From: Homarus americanus
Taxonomy: Eukaryota > Arthropoda > Malacostraca > Decapoda > Nephropidae
DNA length: 64,000 nucleotides
Direction: 5' to 3'
Assembly: GCF_018991925.1 (NCBI RefSeq)
Contig: NW_024727766.1
Location: 1-64,000, forward strand
Every line of letters starts with the position of its first letter. Position 1 is the stretch's first letter. The position numbers and the translations under genes were made by a program. Positions 27,131 through 39,425 of the stretch are shown in pieces. The notes beneath the pieces were generated by a model. That model searched no databases and had not been told where the DNA came from. It saw only the letters and a list, made by a program, of their open reading frames with translations.

Positions 27131-27759
27131 TGTCTGTTAAAATTTACCCCAATTTCCGTAAGGGCGGATTTACGGGCCGTAACACGAAATTATTGGTCAT
27201 AATTTACAAATTCCATAAGAGCGAAATTCCGTAACCCAGGCTTCCGTAACGCGGTAAAATCTTTTGTTTTCGTCATGTATTTTATCCTATTTTACATTAA
27301 AATACATCACGTTTCAGCAAACTACTATTTATTTCCGAGAATATATTCATTCAGGCACAGTTAAGGTAAAATATACATGTGATGTAACAGTTTTTTAACT
27401 GAAAACGATTCGAAAAACACGTGTACCGTCTAGCTGATACTCAACAGCTGGTGGTGCGTCATGCGTCATTGTAAACAATAGGAGGTTGAAGTAGATTACC
27501 GGGTATTATATTAAGTGTGAAATATCGAAAAGGTTTTTATTACCGGTATTTTTTGTAGATCAATGAGAACTGTGATACCGTATATGATATGATAAGTTAG
27601 CCTGTGCTAGGAACTTCAACATAGACTACTGAAAGCACGTTGTAAGGTAATTTAGCCTATTGTAAGTTGGTGAGCTTCATTTACTGAACTTTACTTTAAC
27701 ACCTCATTCTAATTGTTTTAAGTATATCACTGACCTATAAATGGCGGAGATTGCATGGG

Positions 27760-29210
<1,451 letters not shown>

Positions 29211-29495
29211 TGTATTTTACGTTTCCATTGTTTACTGGCAGTAAATGGTAAATATTTTTCATGTCTGAAGCTAAACGTTGCACCCCCCCCACCCCACACT
29301 AGTGGTGGAGATGTTACATTTAACCAAAAAGATGCTGGTGTTTTATCCCAGCAGTGGGTTGACCAGCATTTTAGCTTAAGGTCCGCGTAGGTAATATTCC
29401 TACAAATCTAAAAAAAAAAAAAAAAGTTCATTCAGATTTTGTCCGAATTATCCAAAATCCGGATTAAAGGGGTCCGAATTAACGAGGGTCGACTG

Positions 29496-29931
29496 TACTG
29501 TAATTGGTTCTATGTTTACATTCGTTTCCAGTGAAGTAAATATCAAGAAAGTTGGTCTCTTGAATATTTTTGCATTTTTTATTTTAAAATTATTGGTCAT
29601 TCTGAAATTTAGTTAACATATTGATAATATAGACAGAACAGGGAACAGTTTTTGTGTGCCCATCACCTGATTGAATAGCCCAACAACGCTTCTCAGTTTA
29701 ACTTTGTTTACATTGGAGTGAACATCGATTTTGTTGGTCTCTTGAATATTTTTGCATTTTTACATTAAAATTATTGGTCATTCTGAAATTTAGTTAACAT
29801 ATTGATAATATACAGTGCAGAAATTATTATGAAACATGAAGAAGGCATTCGAACCAATGCACTCTGAAAAGATATGGCATGTCATCATCGACTGCCTCTA
29901 CAATCAGCTGTTTGATATGTACAGTGATCCC
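29496..29931. mobile_element. B-related Tigger fragment, right part, with duplication
   Basis: After element E, the B-like sequence resumes (ATTGGTTCTATGTTTACATT). A segment ending CATTCTGAAATTTAGTTAAC is present twice (about 29600 and 29775), so the fragment is partly duplicated. There is no gene. Confidence 0.55.
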
Positions 29932-30788
29932 TCGGTTAACAAGATTTCGGTTAACGAGTTACCTTCCATAAGATTCTTAACTTCGGTTAACGAGCAATCC
30001 CTTGATTAACGAGTTTTTTACAAGCCGACTTCAACATGTTTTCGCTTGCATTTGATTAACGAGTTTTTTACAAGCCGACTTCAACATGTTTTCGCTTGCA
30101 TTTGGCAGTCCACCAGCTGTAGTATTAGTCCGCCAATACAGTAATCGGTTTTAGGGCTTAAATTCCTTACTATTTTAGTAAATATCTAAAGTTTATACTA
30201 TTCAATAATTTTAAAAGTTTAATATTAATTTTTTTAGTCATTTTAACAATTATTGAACATAATTGAAGGTAAAGAAACTAGTTTCTGGCATGCCATCCAG
30301 CCTGTTAACACACCAGACAGGTGTTAGTCTCTCTCTGTTTTCAGTGGAGGTAACACCTTGCTTGAGACTCTCTTCAACTAAACGCTTTTTTTTCTGTGTT
30401 TCCAAGCAAATTATTGGTCATTTTGAAATTTATTTTACATATTGAGAATATATAATGCAGTGCAGTGTTGATTTAAAGAAAATAATCTTGAATTACACCA
30501 AGAGAACTAAAATTTTATGGGTGAAATGGTGCCATGGGGTGACTTCTCTTCCACCCCAATGCCTCCTCTTCTCCCTTCTCCTCCACCCCCATTCTAATTC
30601 CCATCATCATCATCCAGGAGCCTTTTACATACACACCTCAAAGTAAGTGTACTTTTCTACCTTTTTTGTTGAATTTAGGCAATTTTCGGTGAGCTGGAAC
30701 CAATTACCCAAAAACCCATTGAAACAATGGTTTCGGTTAACGAGCAACCTGCTGGAACGGATTGTGCTCGTTAACCGAGGGACCACTG
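29932..30788. mobile_element. B-family Tigger MITE, copy 4 (857 bp)
   Basis: Ends are CAGTGATCCCTCGGTTAAC and GTTAACCGAGGGACCACTG. A short tandem duplication of about 53 bp (TTTTTTACAAGCCGACTTC) lies at about 30001-30105. Interior markers ATAATGCAGTGCAGTG and CCCATCATCATCATCC are present. Non-coding. Confidence 0.88.
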
Positions 30789-30845
30789 TAAACAAATCTG
30801 CCGGGAATACGACATACACACCTCAAAGTAAGTTATAGTACAGTA

Positions 30846-31475
30846 CAGTTGGGTCTTCATTTACGCGGTCAATTGAACCCGTGGAGTACCGCGTAAAACG
30901 AGAAACGCGTAAATGAAATAACAGAACATATGGGATTAATTGAAATAGAGACTGGGCTGACCCCCAAACTCCACTTTTTCCAACACAATATGTACCTTGT
31001 AGTCAAAATAACATCTTAATTTTATGATGGTATGCACACACAATTAATAATTAAGAGAAATATCAATTATATTAGGTTTTTTAACACTTACGTTAGTAGA
31101 AAAGATGGCTGGGCACACGGGGATGGGGGGTTGGTTCCAAGGCAGAGGGCAGATTATTGGCCCTCACCTGTATCACTTGTATCAATTGTATCACTATCCA
31201 CCACATAGGCTTGCAGGGCCTCTTTGTCAAACCCCTCAAAGTCCATATCCTCACTATCACTATCGCTATCACTGACTTGGGTCGGCTGTGGTGGGTGGCG
31301 GGTGAAGAACTCGGTAATGTTTTGATGACTGGGCGACCTTGTGCGCACCCTGCCCGCGCCGCTTTCCGCTTAAATGACCAAATTTACCGTGTAATTAAAG
31401 CATTTCGATTCTGGCAAGGCACCGCGTAAATTACCAAACGCGTAAACAAAAACCGCATAAATCCAGACTCAACTG
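30846..31475. mobile_element. Tigger A deletion derivative (630 bp)
   Basis: Ends are CAGTTGGGTCTTCATTTACG and CCGCATAAATCCAGACTCAA, the latter followed by CTG, flanked by TA. The left part has CATATGGGATTAATTGAAAT and ACCCCCAAACTCCACTTTTT, as in the repeated MITEs. It retains only the transposase C-terminus. Confidence 0.9.
31154..31348 (-). pseudogene. Tigger A-type transposase C-terminal fragment
   Basis: About 55 residues, including QNITEFFTRHPPQPTQVSDS and DFEGFDKEAL, align with the tail of the 633-aa transposase (ITDFFTRNPPQPAQ, DFEGFVREAL). This links the repeated MITE family to Tigger A. All catalytic sequence is gone. Confidence 0.85.
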
Positions 31476-31559
31476 TATTCTATTGTTTTTTATTTATTAT
31501 TGTACAGTATACTGTACAGTACAGTACTGTATTTAGTATTACTGGTATACTGTACAGTA

Positions 31560-34138
31560 CAGTGGTCCCTCAATCTCATTAACCGAAACCATTGTTTCAG
31601 TGGGTTTTTGGGTAATTGGTTCCAGCTCACCGAAAATTGCCTAAATTCAAAAAAAATTTTAGAAACGTACACTTACCTTTAGATGTGTATGTAGAAGGCT
31701 CCTGGATGATGATGCTCATGTGAATTTGAAGTGGGAGGAGGAGAAGGGAGAAGAGAAGGAAGTGGAGGTGGAGGAGAAGCATTTTACTGCTTATTGGAAA
31801 GTGAGTCACCTTCCATGAAAATGTCAGGAACCTCTGGACTGACAGATTCTCCACCATGAACATCCTCTCTCCTTCTTGAAGTGGAAGGCTGAGGGCTAGC
31901 ATCATCCTCTCTCCTTCTTGAAGTGGAAGGCTGAGGGCTAGCATCTTGTTCCCTCTGCCTTTTACTGAAGAAAGTGTCATTTGTGGTTTGTGGGGCATCT
32001 CTCCTCCTCACCATTGACTTATGTTTAAAGGAGACCATTGAGTTCTCAACATGACACAAAGTTAATTCAGATTTTTCCACATCTGGGTGCCTTGAAGCCA
32101 GTTTCCTGAACTTCTCCCAGTAGTAAGTAACATCTTTCAACTCTTTAGTTGACATATGGTCATCACTTTCAATTTCATCCTCACCACTGTCAGCCTCTAA
32201 CATCTCATCCAGTTGCTTCAAGTCATCAGGAGTAAGTTCCTCCTCATGAGACATCACAAGCTCTTCGACATCATCCTCTTCCACTTCAAGGCCCAATGAC
32301 TGACCAATGGACACAATCTCCTGGTCCAACTCTGTTTCTTCTTCAAATCCCTCAAAATCACGGACTACTGATGGCCACAGTGCTTTCCATGAAGAATAGA
32401 GGGATCTAGTGGAGACTTCTTGCCATGATGACACAATCAATTTTACAGCCTCCAGGATGTTGAATTGTGTCTTCCAGAACTGTTTCAGTGTTAGTTCAGG
32501 ATCAGTGGAAGTTGCCTGATGACACCTCCTAAACATTTTCTTCATGTACAACTTCTTGAAGTTGCTGATCACATTCTGGTCCATTGGCTGTATGATTGAT
32601 GTAGTGTTGGGAGGCAAAAACAACACTTTCACAAAGTCAAATTGAGACTCCAAAGTTCTGGCAAGTTCAGGGTCATGACCAGGGGCATTATCCATGAGGA
32701 GAAGAGCCTTTAAAGGGAGTTTATTGGTGGTTAGGTAGCGACACAAGGGCAAAACACCTCAACAGCTCATTCATTAAAGAGCTGTCTTGTCACCCATGCC
32801 TTACGGTTGGACTTCCAATAAACTCCAAGCTTTCCTCTTACCACTTTCTGTTGCTTGAACACCCTGGGGTTTTCAGAGTGGTAGACAAGCATAGGCTTCA
32901 GTCGGAAATCCCCTGAAGCATTGGCACCAAGCAATAGAGTGAGACGGTCTTTCATGGGTTTATGCGCAGGTAAAGAGACTTCATCTCTGGTGATGAATGT
33001 TCTTTTGGGCATCTTTTTCCAGAACAGCCCAGTTTCGTCCACATTGAACACTTGCTGTGGAAGATAATTTTCTTCTTCCATCAGTTCTTTAAATTCCACT
33101 AAAAACTTTGCTGCCCCTTCCTTATCAGCACTAGCAGCTTCACCATGCCTAACAACACTGAAAATGTCACTTCTTTTCTTAAATTTTTCGAACCAGCCTT
33201 TGCTGGCCCTACAATCTTCAAATGCTGTGCCTGAAGAACCAGGTTGATCTGTCTTTAAATGTTCGTAAATCTCCCTGGCTCTTTCACAAATGGATTCAGT
33301 AGAAACTGAATCCCCTTTCATCTGTTTTTCCCTAATCCAGATGCGAAGTAACCTCTCAGTTTCTGCAATTAGGGATCTACTTTTAAACACTGGTAGATTT
33401 GTCTCTCACGTTCACTTCTTTAAATTTGTCTTTCTGTGCAAGAATTGTCGACACAGTTGATGTCGACATGCCATATTCTTTGCATAGCGCATTTGTTCTA
33501 ATGCCTTGTTCATATTTTTTTATAATTTCCTGCTTGGTTTGGATTGAAATCTCTTTTCTTGATCTCTTAGGCCCCATGCTGGATTCAAACAATGTCAACA
33601 CATCTTTTAAGTTTAAACTACTGTAGCTGTAAATAAAGAATATTTTCTTTAAAATAACACTGCACTGCGCTATATATTGTCAATATGTAAAATAAATTTC
33701 AAAATGACCAATAATTTGCTTGTAAAAATAGAAAAAAGCGTTTAGTTGAAGAGAGTCTCAAGCAAGATGTTACCTCCACTGAAAACAGAGAGAGACTAAC
33801 GCTTGCTTGGTGTGTTCAAAGGGTGGATGGCACGCATAAAACTAGTGACTTTACCTTCAATTATGTTGAATAATTGTTAAAATTACTAAAAAATTTAATA
33901 TTAAACTTTTAATATTATTGAATAGTATAAACTTCTTGGTATTTACTAAAATAGTAAGGAATTTAAGCCCTAGAACCGATTACTGTATTGGCGGACTAAT
34001 ACTACAGCTGGTTGACCGCCAAGTGCAAGCGAAAACATGTTGAGGTCGGCTCGTAAGAAACTCGTTAACCGAGGGATTGTTCGTTAACCGAAGTTAAGAA
34101 TCTTACGGGAGGTAACTCGTTAACCGAGGGATCCCTGT
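31560..34138 (-). mobile_element. Tigger B, near full length (2579 bp)
   Basis: Left end CAGTGGTCCCTCAATC; right end GTTAACCGAGGGATCCCTG. Subterminal sequence (ACCGAAACCATTGTTTCAGT on the left; AACATGTTGAGGTCGG on the right) is shared with the B MITEs, so these MITEs are its deletion derivatives. It contains a three-piece transposase on the minus strand. The right flank is TG rather than TA. An extra fragment of a B terminus follows at about 34142-34225. Confidence 0.88.
31784..33577 (-). pseudogene. Tigger B transposase, broken in three frames
   Basis: Minus-strand pieces cover the whole protein. The N-terminus MGPKRSRKEISIQTKQEIIK with its HTH starts at ATG 33577. The middle piece (32767-33390) has GWFEKFKKRSDIF and the first Asp in VFNVDETGLFW. 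The last piece (31784-32752) has the second Asp in LLMDNAPGHD and the third in IQPMDQNVI. All three catalytic Asp positions survive. Breaks lie near 33385 and 32760. The C-terminus has a tandem repeat of QPSTSRRRED and ends at a TAA (31784-31786). Only two lesions suggest a fairly recent loss. Confidence 0.88.
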
Positions 34139-34363
34139 GTGTACTTTTTCTGTGAACTGGAACCGATTACCCAATATCCCATTGAAATAATAGATTCGGT
34201 TAACAAAATTTTCGGTTAACGAACGAATTGTTATATACACTATCATATAATTATTTATCTATAAGCTTTATTTATTCCACATTAGCTACTTCATATTTTC
34301 CCTTTAGTTCAAATTTAAGGATTTTTTTACGTGTGAATTAACCCACAAACCCGTTCACAACAG

Positions 34364-36100
34364 GCCCAGAGTTACGTGAATTTTGTGAACTGTACTCAGA
34401 GAAAAGTCGATGTGTGCTGGTACAACTACCAGGGTAAATGCAGGAAAGTTAAGGTACAGTAATGGGGGATTGCTTCCTGTGTTGTGTTGGGTAAATCTCA
34501 TGTGTAATAAACTAGGGGGGCTAATCTTCATGTGTAATAAACTAAGGGGCTAATCTTCATGTGTAATAAACTAGGGGGCTAATCTTCATGTGTAATAAAC
34601 TAGGAGGGCTAATCTTCATGTGTAATAAACTAGGGGGCTAATCTTCATGTGTAATAAACTAGGAGGGCTAATCTTCATGTGTAATAAACTAGGAGGGCTA
34701 ATCTTCATGTGTAATAAACTAGGAGGGCTAATCTTCATGTGTAATAAACTAGGAGGGCTAATCTTCATGTGTAATAAACTAGGAGGGCTAATCTTCATGT
34801 GTAATAAACTAGGAGGGCTAATCTTCATGTGTAATAAACTAGGAGGGCTAACCTTCATGTGTAATAAACTAGGAGGGAGGGCTAATCTTTATGTGTAATA
34901 AACTAAGGGGCTAATCTTCATGTGTAATAAACTAGGAGGGCTAATCTTCATTTGTAATAAACTAGGAGGGCTAATCTTCTTGTGTAATAAACTAGGAGGC
35001 CTAGTCTTCATGTGTAATAAACTAGGAGGCCTAATCTTCATGTGTAATAAACTAGGAGGGCTAACCTTCATGTGTAATAAACTAGGAGGCCTAATCTTCA
35101 TGTGTAATAAACTAGGAGGCCTAATCTTCATGTGTAATAAACTAGGGGCTAATCTTCATTTGTAATAAATTAGGAGGGCTAATCTTCTTGTGTAATAAAC
35201 TAGGAGGCCTAGTCTTCATGTGTAATAAACTAGGAGGCCTAATCTTCATGTGTAATAAACTAGGAGGGCTAATCTTCATGTGTAATAAACTAGCATAATC
35301 GTCCGCCAGACACTAAAACCCGGAGAACAGTTACATGTAAGCACCCGCGTAAAGCACCCCTGGGTCTTCCGTGACTCAGAGACGAGAGCTGCCTTTGTGA
35401 TTGACTCAGAGGAGGTGTTCTTCCCCAAGGTAGGATGATGAGAGATGGAGTCACAGCTGTAGGATCATGTTTGGGGAGACATAAAATATATTTGTTGACG
35501 TTTTTATGCATCGAGAATACAGACTTAAAAATTTTAGTCATGGACGTTGAGACAATCAGGATGAATGTCATACTTAGATAGATAGATAGACAAACAGATT
35601 GAAAGATAGTTTCCTTATCTCTCAACACCTCCCAGTGTTGTACAGACTCCACTTATTAAGGTTATTTTCAGCCTTGTTTACAAGAAGGGCAGAAGGTGTA
35701 TGGTGAGGTCAGCCCCCGCCACATACCAGCCTTCATCTGCCTTCCTCTGTACTCCCTCAAGGAACGAGCTGCACAGGTGTGTGATTCTAAAACAGCCTGA
35801 CACTAATCTAATTTAATTGGGTCTAATCAAATCTAGCCTAACCTAACTTAACACTCTTGGGGTTGCCATATGCAAAATTCCATATGATATACATTATTGC
35901 TTTAGGGTTTTCATACACAACTAACATAACCTAACTGTAAAATTGTCATAAACCTTCAAAACATAACTGATTGTATTTCCCACTCCCAGGTTGTCAGTTC
36001 ACAACTATCAAACCCCAAAGAAGCAGACGACCTCGACATTGCCAAAACTCTCAAGGAAACCGTCACTAAGTGGCTCGTTCGAGAACATCATCTGTGTTAA
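34364..36100 (+). CDS. VHL: von Hippel-Lindau tumour suppressor orthologue (5' exon missing)
   Basis: VHL is the substrate receptor of the elongin B/C-cullin 2 ubiquitin ligase that marks prolyl-hydroxylated HIF-alpha. Four exons are read: 34364-34453 (AQSYVNFVNCTQ), 35310-35429 (TLKPGEQLHV, HPWVFRD), 35672-35776 (LPLYSLKERAAQ) and 35990-36100 (ending REHHLC, stop TAA). All junctions are GT-AG, phase 0, and give 141 residues. The exons cover the beta domain and the alpha-domain elongin C helix. Trp88, His115 and Trp117 of the human protein are matched by W in VCWYNYQG and H, W in KHPW. The position of human Tyr98 is Val, and Cys162 is Ala, by ungapped alignment from memory. A start codon is not present: a stop lies in frame at 34334-34336, so at least one upstream exon is required. 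Intron 1 holds a 30-bp minisatellite. Confidence 0.85.
34494..35295. repeat. 30-bp minisatellite in VHL intron 1, about 26 units
   Basis: The unit combines CATGTGTAATAAACTAGG and AGGGCTAATCTT. Units at the edges vary most, while the central block (about 34660-34850) is nearly homogeneous, suggesting recent expansion. The array stops only about 15 bases before the acceptor of the next exon (AG at 35308-35309). The long PPSLL/CNKLGG frames on both strands are artefacts of a period divisible by three. Confidence 0.97.
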
Positions 36101-36133
36101 TTCAGCTCAAGAATCTTAAAGACGCTCTTGTAG

Positions 36134-36204
36134 AATTTGGGTAAGACAAAAGTTGTTATTTTTATATAATTTATTCGAGACAAAAGTTGTTATTTTTATA
36201 TATA
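36134..36204. repeat. 34-bp minisatellite, left part
   Basis: Two units of GACAAAAGTTGTTATTTTTA lie just after the VHL stop codon. The array continues at 39091 after the Tigger C insertion. It may be part of the VHL 3' untranslated region. Confidence 0.85.
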
Positions 36205-37110
36205 CAGTCTCTCCTCGACCTACGACGGAGTTCCGTCCCGACGACCAGGTCGTAAGTCGATTTGGTCTTAAGTCGAAAAGGCAAAAATAATACATAGAAA
36301 TTCTAAAATGAAATACAGTGCAGTAAAAGTAATCAATAATGAAGAATGAATACAGTGTGACTGTGCACTTACCTTTAATGTAGTCAGCTGAATGTGCACG
36401 GGGCCCCCATAATTTTTTAATTAAACATGGAGACTACATTAATTGGATGAAACAGAAGGAGACAGGGCTGGGTGGGTCATGAATGTTGCTTTCTTCAGAC
36501 AGGTTTATGTACAGGGGAAACTTGCTGGTTGAAGGTATTGGATCATCTTTAGGGAGTGAAGAGGCAGCACTGGTGGGGTGTGAGGAGACAGCAATGGGGG
36601 ACTTCTTAAAATAGATGTCCAATTTAGACTGCACAGTTTGCCTTTTTTTTTTTCATTGTAAATCTCCCTGTAGCAAGCAAGTGCATCTTGGACCATTCTG
36701 TCAATTTTTGCAAAACGTTCAACATTTTGATCCATTCTGTCAAACATTTGCATCCCCTTGTTAATAGTAACAAATGCCTCTGCCATTTGTTTCACTGAAA
36801 ACTTTTGGAGGGTGCAGGTTCTTCTACATTTTGTCTCTCTTCCTCTGCAAATTTCTTTGCCTCCAGTTCAATAAGATCCTCGTTACTTAGCTCTTCTGCT
36901 ACACTTTCCACCAACTGCTCAACATCTTCAATATCAATCTCTAACTCCAGATGTTTACCCATCTGCACTATCTTGTTACTAATCTCAGAAATTGCTTCAT
37001 CTTCATTAAATCCTTTGAAATTATTCACAAATCTTTTCAGGACCTTCTTCCATATTCCATTCATGCACTGACCTGTATCCTCATCCCATGCTGCAGCTAT
37101 GTTCTTTGTA

Positions 37111-37700
37111 CAGTAGAAGTCCAAAAATCCGGACTGCTTGGGGATTGGGTCGGTTCGGATTTTCCGGATTCTCAGGCAGTATTTTTTAAATTCAAATTTA
37201 AGGAGGAATAAACAAGAGATGAACAGGTACATTTTGATAGTTTATTCATTAGCAAATATAACATGCTTCATTTATCAAAACGAGCAGTTTTAAAGAAAAA
37301 GCTGTGAATTCTAGAATTTTATTCATTGCCTTTTCTATATCATAAATTGTAGACTTTCCAATGTCGTATGTTTCCATTAGAACAGTATTGCTCACACCAC
37401 GTTCTAGTTTCTTAATTATTTCAAGTTTGTCACTCAATTTTAACGTGTTCTTCTTTCTCTTCACACAACGGAAAGAGTAGGACTCAAAATTACATACTGT
37501 ATGTTGTCACAGTTTGCTTGCTCGTTTTAAAATGGCTACCACATGGTCACTTGTTGTCACTGTGCAGCTGTGGCGCTCACGCATGCGCACATACACACAA
37601 AAGCCCGCTAAATAAAAAAAAAAAATGGTTTGAGTTTTCGAAAAGTCCGGATTCTCGGGTGGTCCGGATTTCTGGCATCCTGATTTTTGGACTTTTACTG
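37111..37700 (-). mobile_element. Element D (590 bp), nested in Tigger C
   Basis: Ends are CAGTAGAAGTCCAAAAATCC and GATTTTTGGACTTTTACTG, flanked by TA. It interrupts the Tigger C transposase frame just after EFWKDYNILQC. The word TCCGGATT recurs at both ends. It keeps only the N-terminus of its own transposase. Confidence 0.92.
37249..37464 (-). pseudogene. N-terminal HTH of a CENP-B/Tigger transposase in D
   Basis: The frame begins MKRKKNTLKLSDKLEIIKKL and continues with DIGKSTIYDI, a typical CENP-B/pogo N-terminal HTH. The rest has been deleted and the frame runs into unrelated sequence. Confidence 0.75.
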
Positions 37701-39090
37701 TACATTGCAAAATGTTGTAGTCCTTCCAAAACTCCCCGAGCATTTTCTCACCTTCAGTAGCAGCAATAACCTGAGCAAAGGTCATACGTAAATAATACGC
37801 TTTATAAGCAGCAATAGCACCTTGATCCATGGGCTGGATGACAGAGGTAGTGTAAGGTGGAAGGTAGACTATCTTAACATCAGGGTGCAGGTCGTCCAGG
37901 TGTGGTGGGTGTCCTGGAGCATTATCCAAAATTAAAAAAATCTTGAATGCAACCCCTTGTTGCAGACAATACTCCTTGGCTCGTGGAATGAAACGAGTCA
38001 GGAACCAATACTCAAACAGTACTAGGGTCATCCATGTTTTTTTATTACTGCGATAAAACACTGGCAGTGTGTGCTTGCTGACATGCTTAAAAGCCCTTGG
38101 ATTCTCTGAATGGTATATCATGAAGGGCTTTACCTTGAAACCAGCTACATTCCCCCCAACAGTAGTGTGATTCGGTCCGTGAATGCCTTGAATCCCGGCA
38201 TGGTTTTCGCCTCTTTGTGGATGTATGTCCGTTCTGGCATGTGCTTCCAAAATAAGCCAGTTTCATCCTCATTAAATATTTGCTCAGGCAAATAATTTCC
38301 CTCCACGATGACCCGATCTAGCTCATCCTTAAAAGCTTCGGCAGCACCCACACCAGCATTTGCTGCCTCTCCACTCACCTTTACACTGTGTAAATTGTAA
38401 CGTTTCTTAAACCTTTGGAACCACCCATGACTTGCTGTGAAGGTTTGGTCGCACTCATCTCCTGCCTGCTCTTTCAGGCTTTCGAAAAAGCTTCTTGCCT
38501 TAGCCTGTAAGGTTAGAAGGCTAAAGGGTACACGCTTTTGTATCTGATCTTCCAGCCACATCACAAGTAATTTCTCCATCTCATGAAGAGGACCTTGTCT
38601 TTTTTCGTTATTATTGTTCCCTTTATAGGTGCTGATCCTTTCACTACCTCACGAATTCGTTCCTTATCCTTCAAAATTTTTGATATTGTCGACTGAGAGA
38701 AGCCAAGGTTGCGTGAAATGGTCGCTACTGTTTTCCCATTTTCATATTGCATTAATTATTATTTTAATTTTCATCTCAAAAGTAATTGACTGTCTCTTTT
38801 TCTTCTTAGCACCACAAGAACTCTCACTTTTACACTTGCCAGCCATTTTAAAGGGAATTACAAACGAAAATTTTGTCAGTACACAGCTCGACCACTAACA
38901 ACAACGACGGCCAAACACCAACTGAGTGGGCTACGGCATAGATGCTGTACACCACGAGGCGGCCCGTCCCAAGCTATCATATGGCGTCACATTACGACCA
39001 AACGTCGGGACTCGAAAATACGTAATGTGAAAAATATTTTATACGACCGTGGCCGTCGTATGTCCGGGTTGTCGTAAGTCGAGGAGACTG

Positions 39091-39330
39091 TAATTTATTG
39101 GAGACAAAAGTTTTTATTTTTATATTTATGGGAGACAAAAGTTGTTATTTTTATATAATTTATTGGAGACAAAGTTGTATTTTTTATATATATTAGTTGA
39201 GAGAAAAATATTTATTTTTATGTAATTTGGGTAAGAAAACTTTGTGATTTTATATAGTTTTGGTAAGCAGTAGTGGTAATTTTTATATAATTTGGGTAAC
39301 AAAGTAGTGATTTTTGCATAATTTTGTAAT
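39091..39330. repeat. 34-bp minisatellite, right part
   Basis: About six diverging units of GAGACAAAAGTTGTTATTTT follow Tigger C and fade out rightwards (GGTAACAAAGTAGTGATTTT near 39297). Confidence 0.85.
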
Positions 39331-39425
39331 GAGATGAAAATTAGGCCCCCAGCTTATGATGCTGTTATTACCTGTAATAATAATAATAATAGTGTTTATG
39401 ATCAGTTGACGGCTACAGAACAGTA

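Larger units (their letters stand above)
25292..27255. mobile_element. Element G, interrupted by an LTR
   Basis: The left end after TA reads CAGGCATCCCATGCGTTACG. The right end region has GAAATTCCGTAACCCAGG and CTTCCGTAACGCGG, an imperfect mirror. Between them lies an LTR (about 25608-26800) and a non-coding repeat (26870-27130) shared with 56735-56990. The right boundary is approximate. Confidence 0.55.
36434..38846 (-). pseudogene. Tigger C transposase, broken
   Basis: Pieces run from ATG 38846 (MAGKCKSESSCGAKKKKRQS) through an HTH (38561-38752, ATISRNLGFSQSTISKIL), a Tc5-type HTH and first Asp (38145-38579, GWFQRFKKRYNLH and FNEDETGLFW), then the second and third Asp (37507-38250, LILDNAPGHPPHL and IQPMDQGAIAAYK). 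The frame is cut by element D and resumes at about 37110 (AAAWDEDTGQCMNGIWKKVL). A T-run near 36642 causes a late frameshift before the tail with DIYFKKSPIA. Stops and shifts near 38755, 38570 and 38200 also occur. The layout resembles TIGD1-type transposases. Confidence 0.88.
36205..39090 (-). mobile_element. Tigger C (TIGD1-like), 2886 bp, with nested D
   Basis: Ends are CAGTCTCTCCTCGACCTACG and TCGTAAGTCGAGGAGACTG, flanked by TA. It carries a broken transposase on the minus strand and a nested 590-bp element at 37111-37700. It sits inside the 34-bp minisatellite. Confidence 0.92.

Noticed and set aside
31784..33577. A domesticated TIGD-type host gene
   Set aside because: Inverted repeats surround it and the frame is broken in two places.
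34433..34440. Alternative VHL donor at GGTAAATG
   Set aside because: Joining from there loses six residues that fit the family spacing between NYQG and TLKPG.
34616..35165. Long repetitive frames in the 30-bp array on both strands
   Set aside because: A unit length divisible by three keeps frames open by chance; both strands are equally open and the array lies in a VHL intron.
35294..35309. Extending the second visible VHL exon upstream to the AG at 35292-35293
   Set aside because: It would add codons with no match to VHL and break the alignment length; the acceptor at 35308-35309 gives an exact fit.
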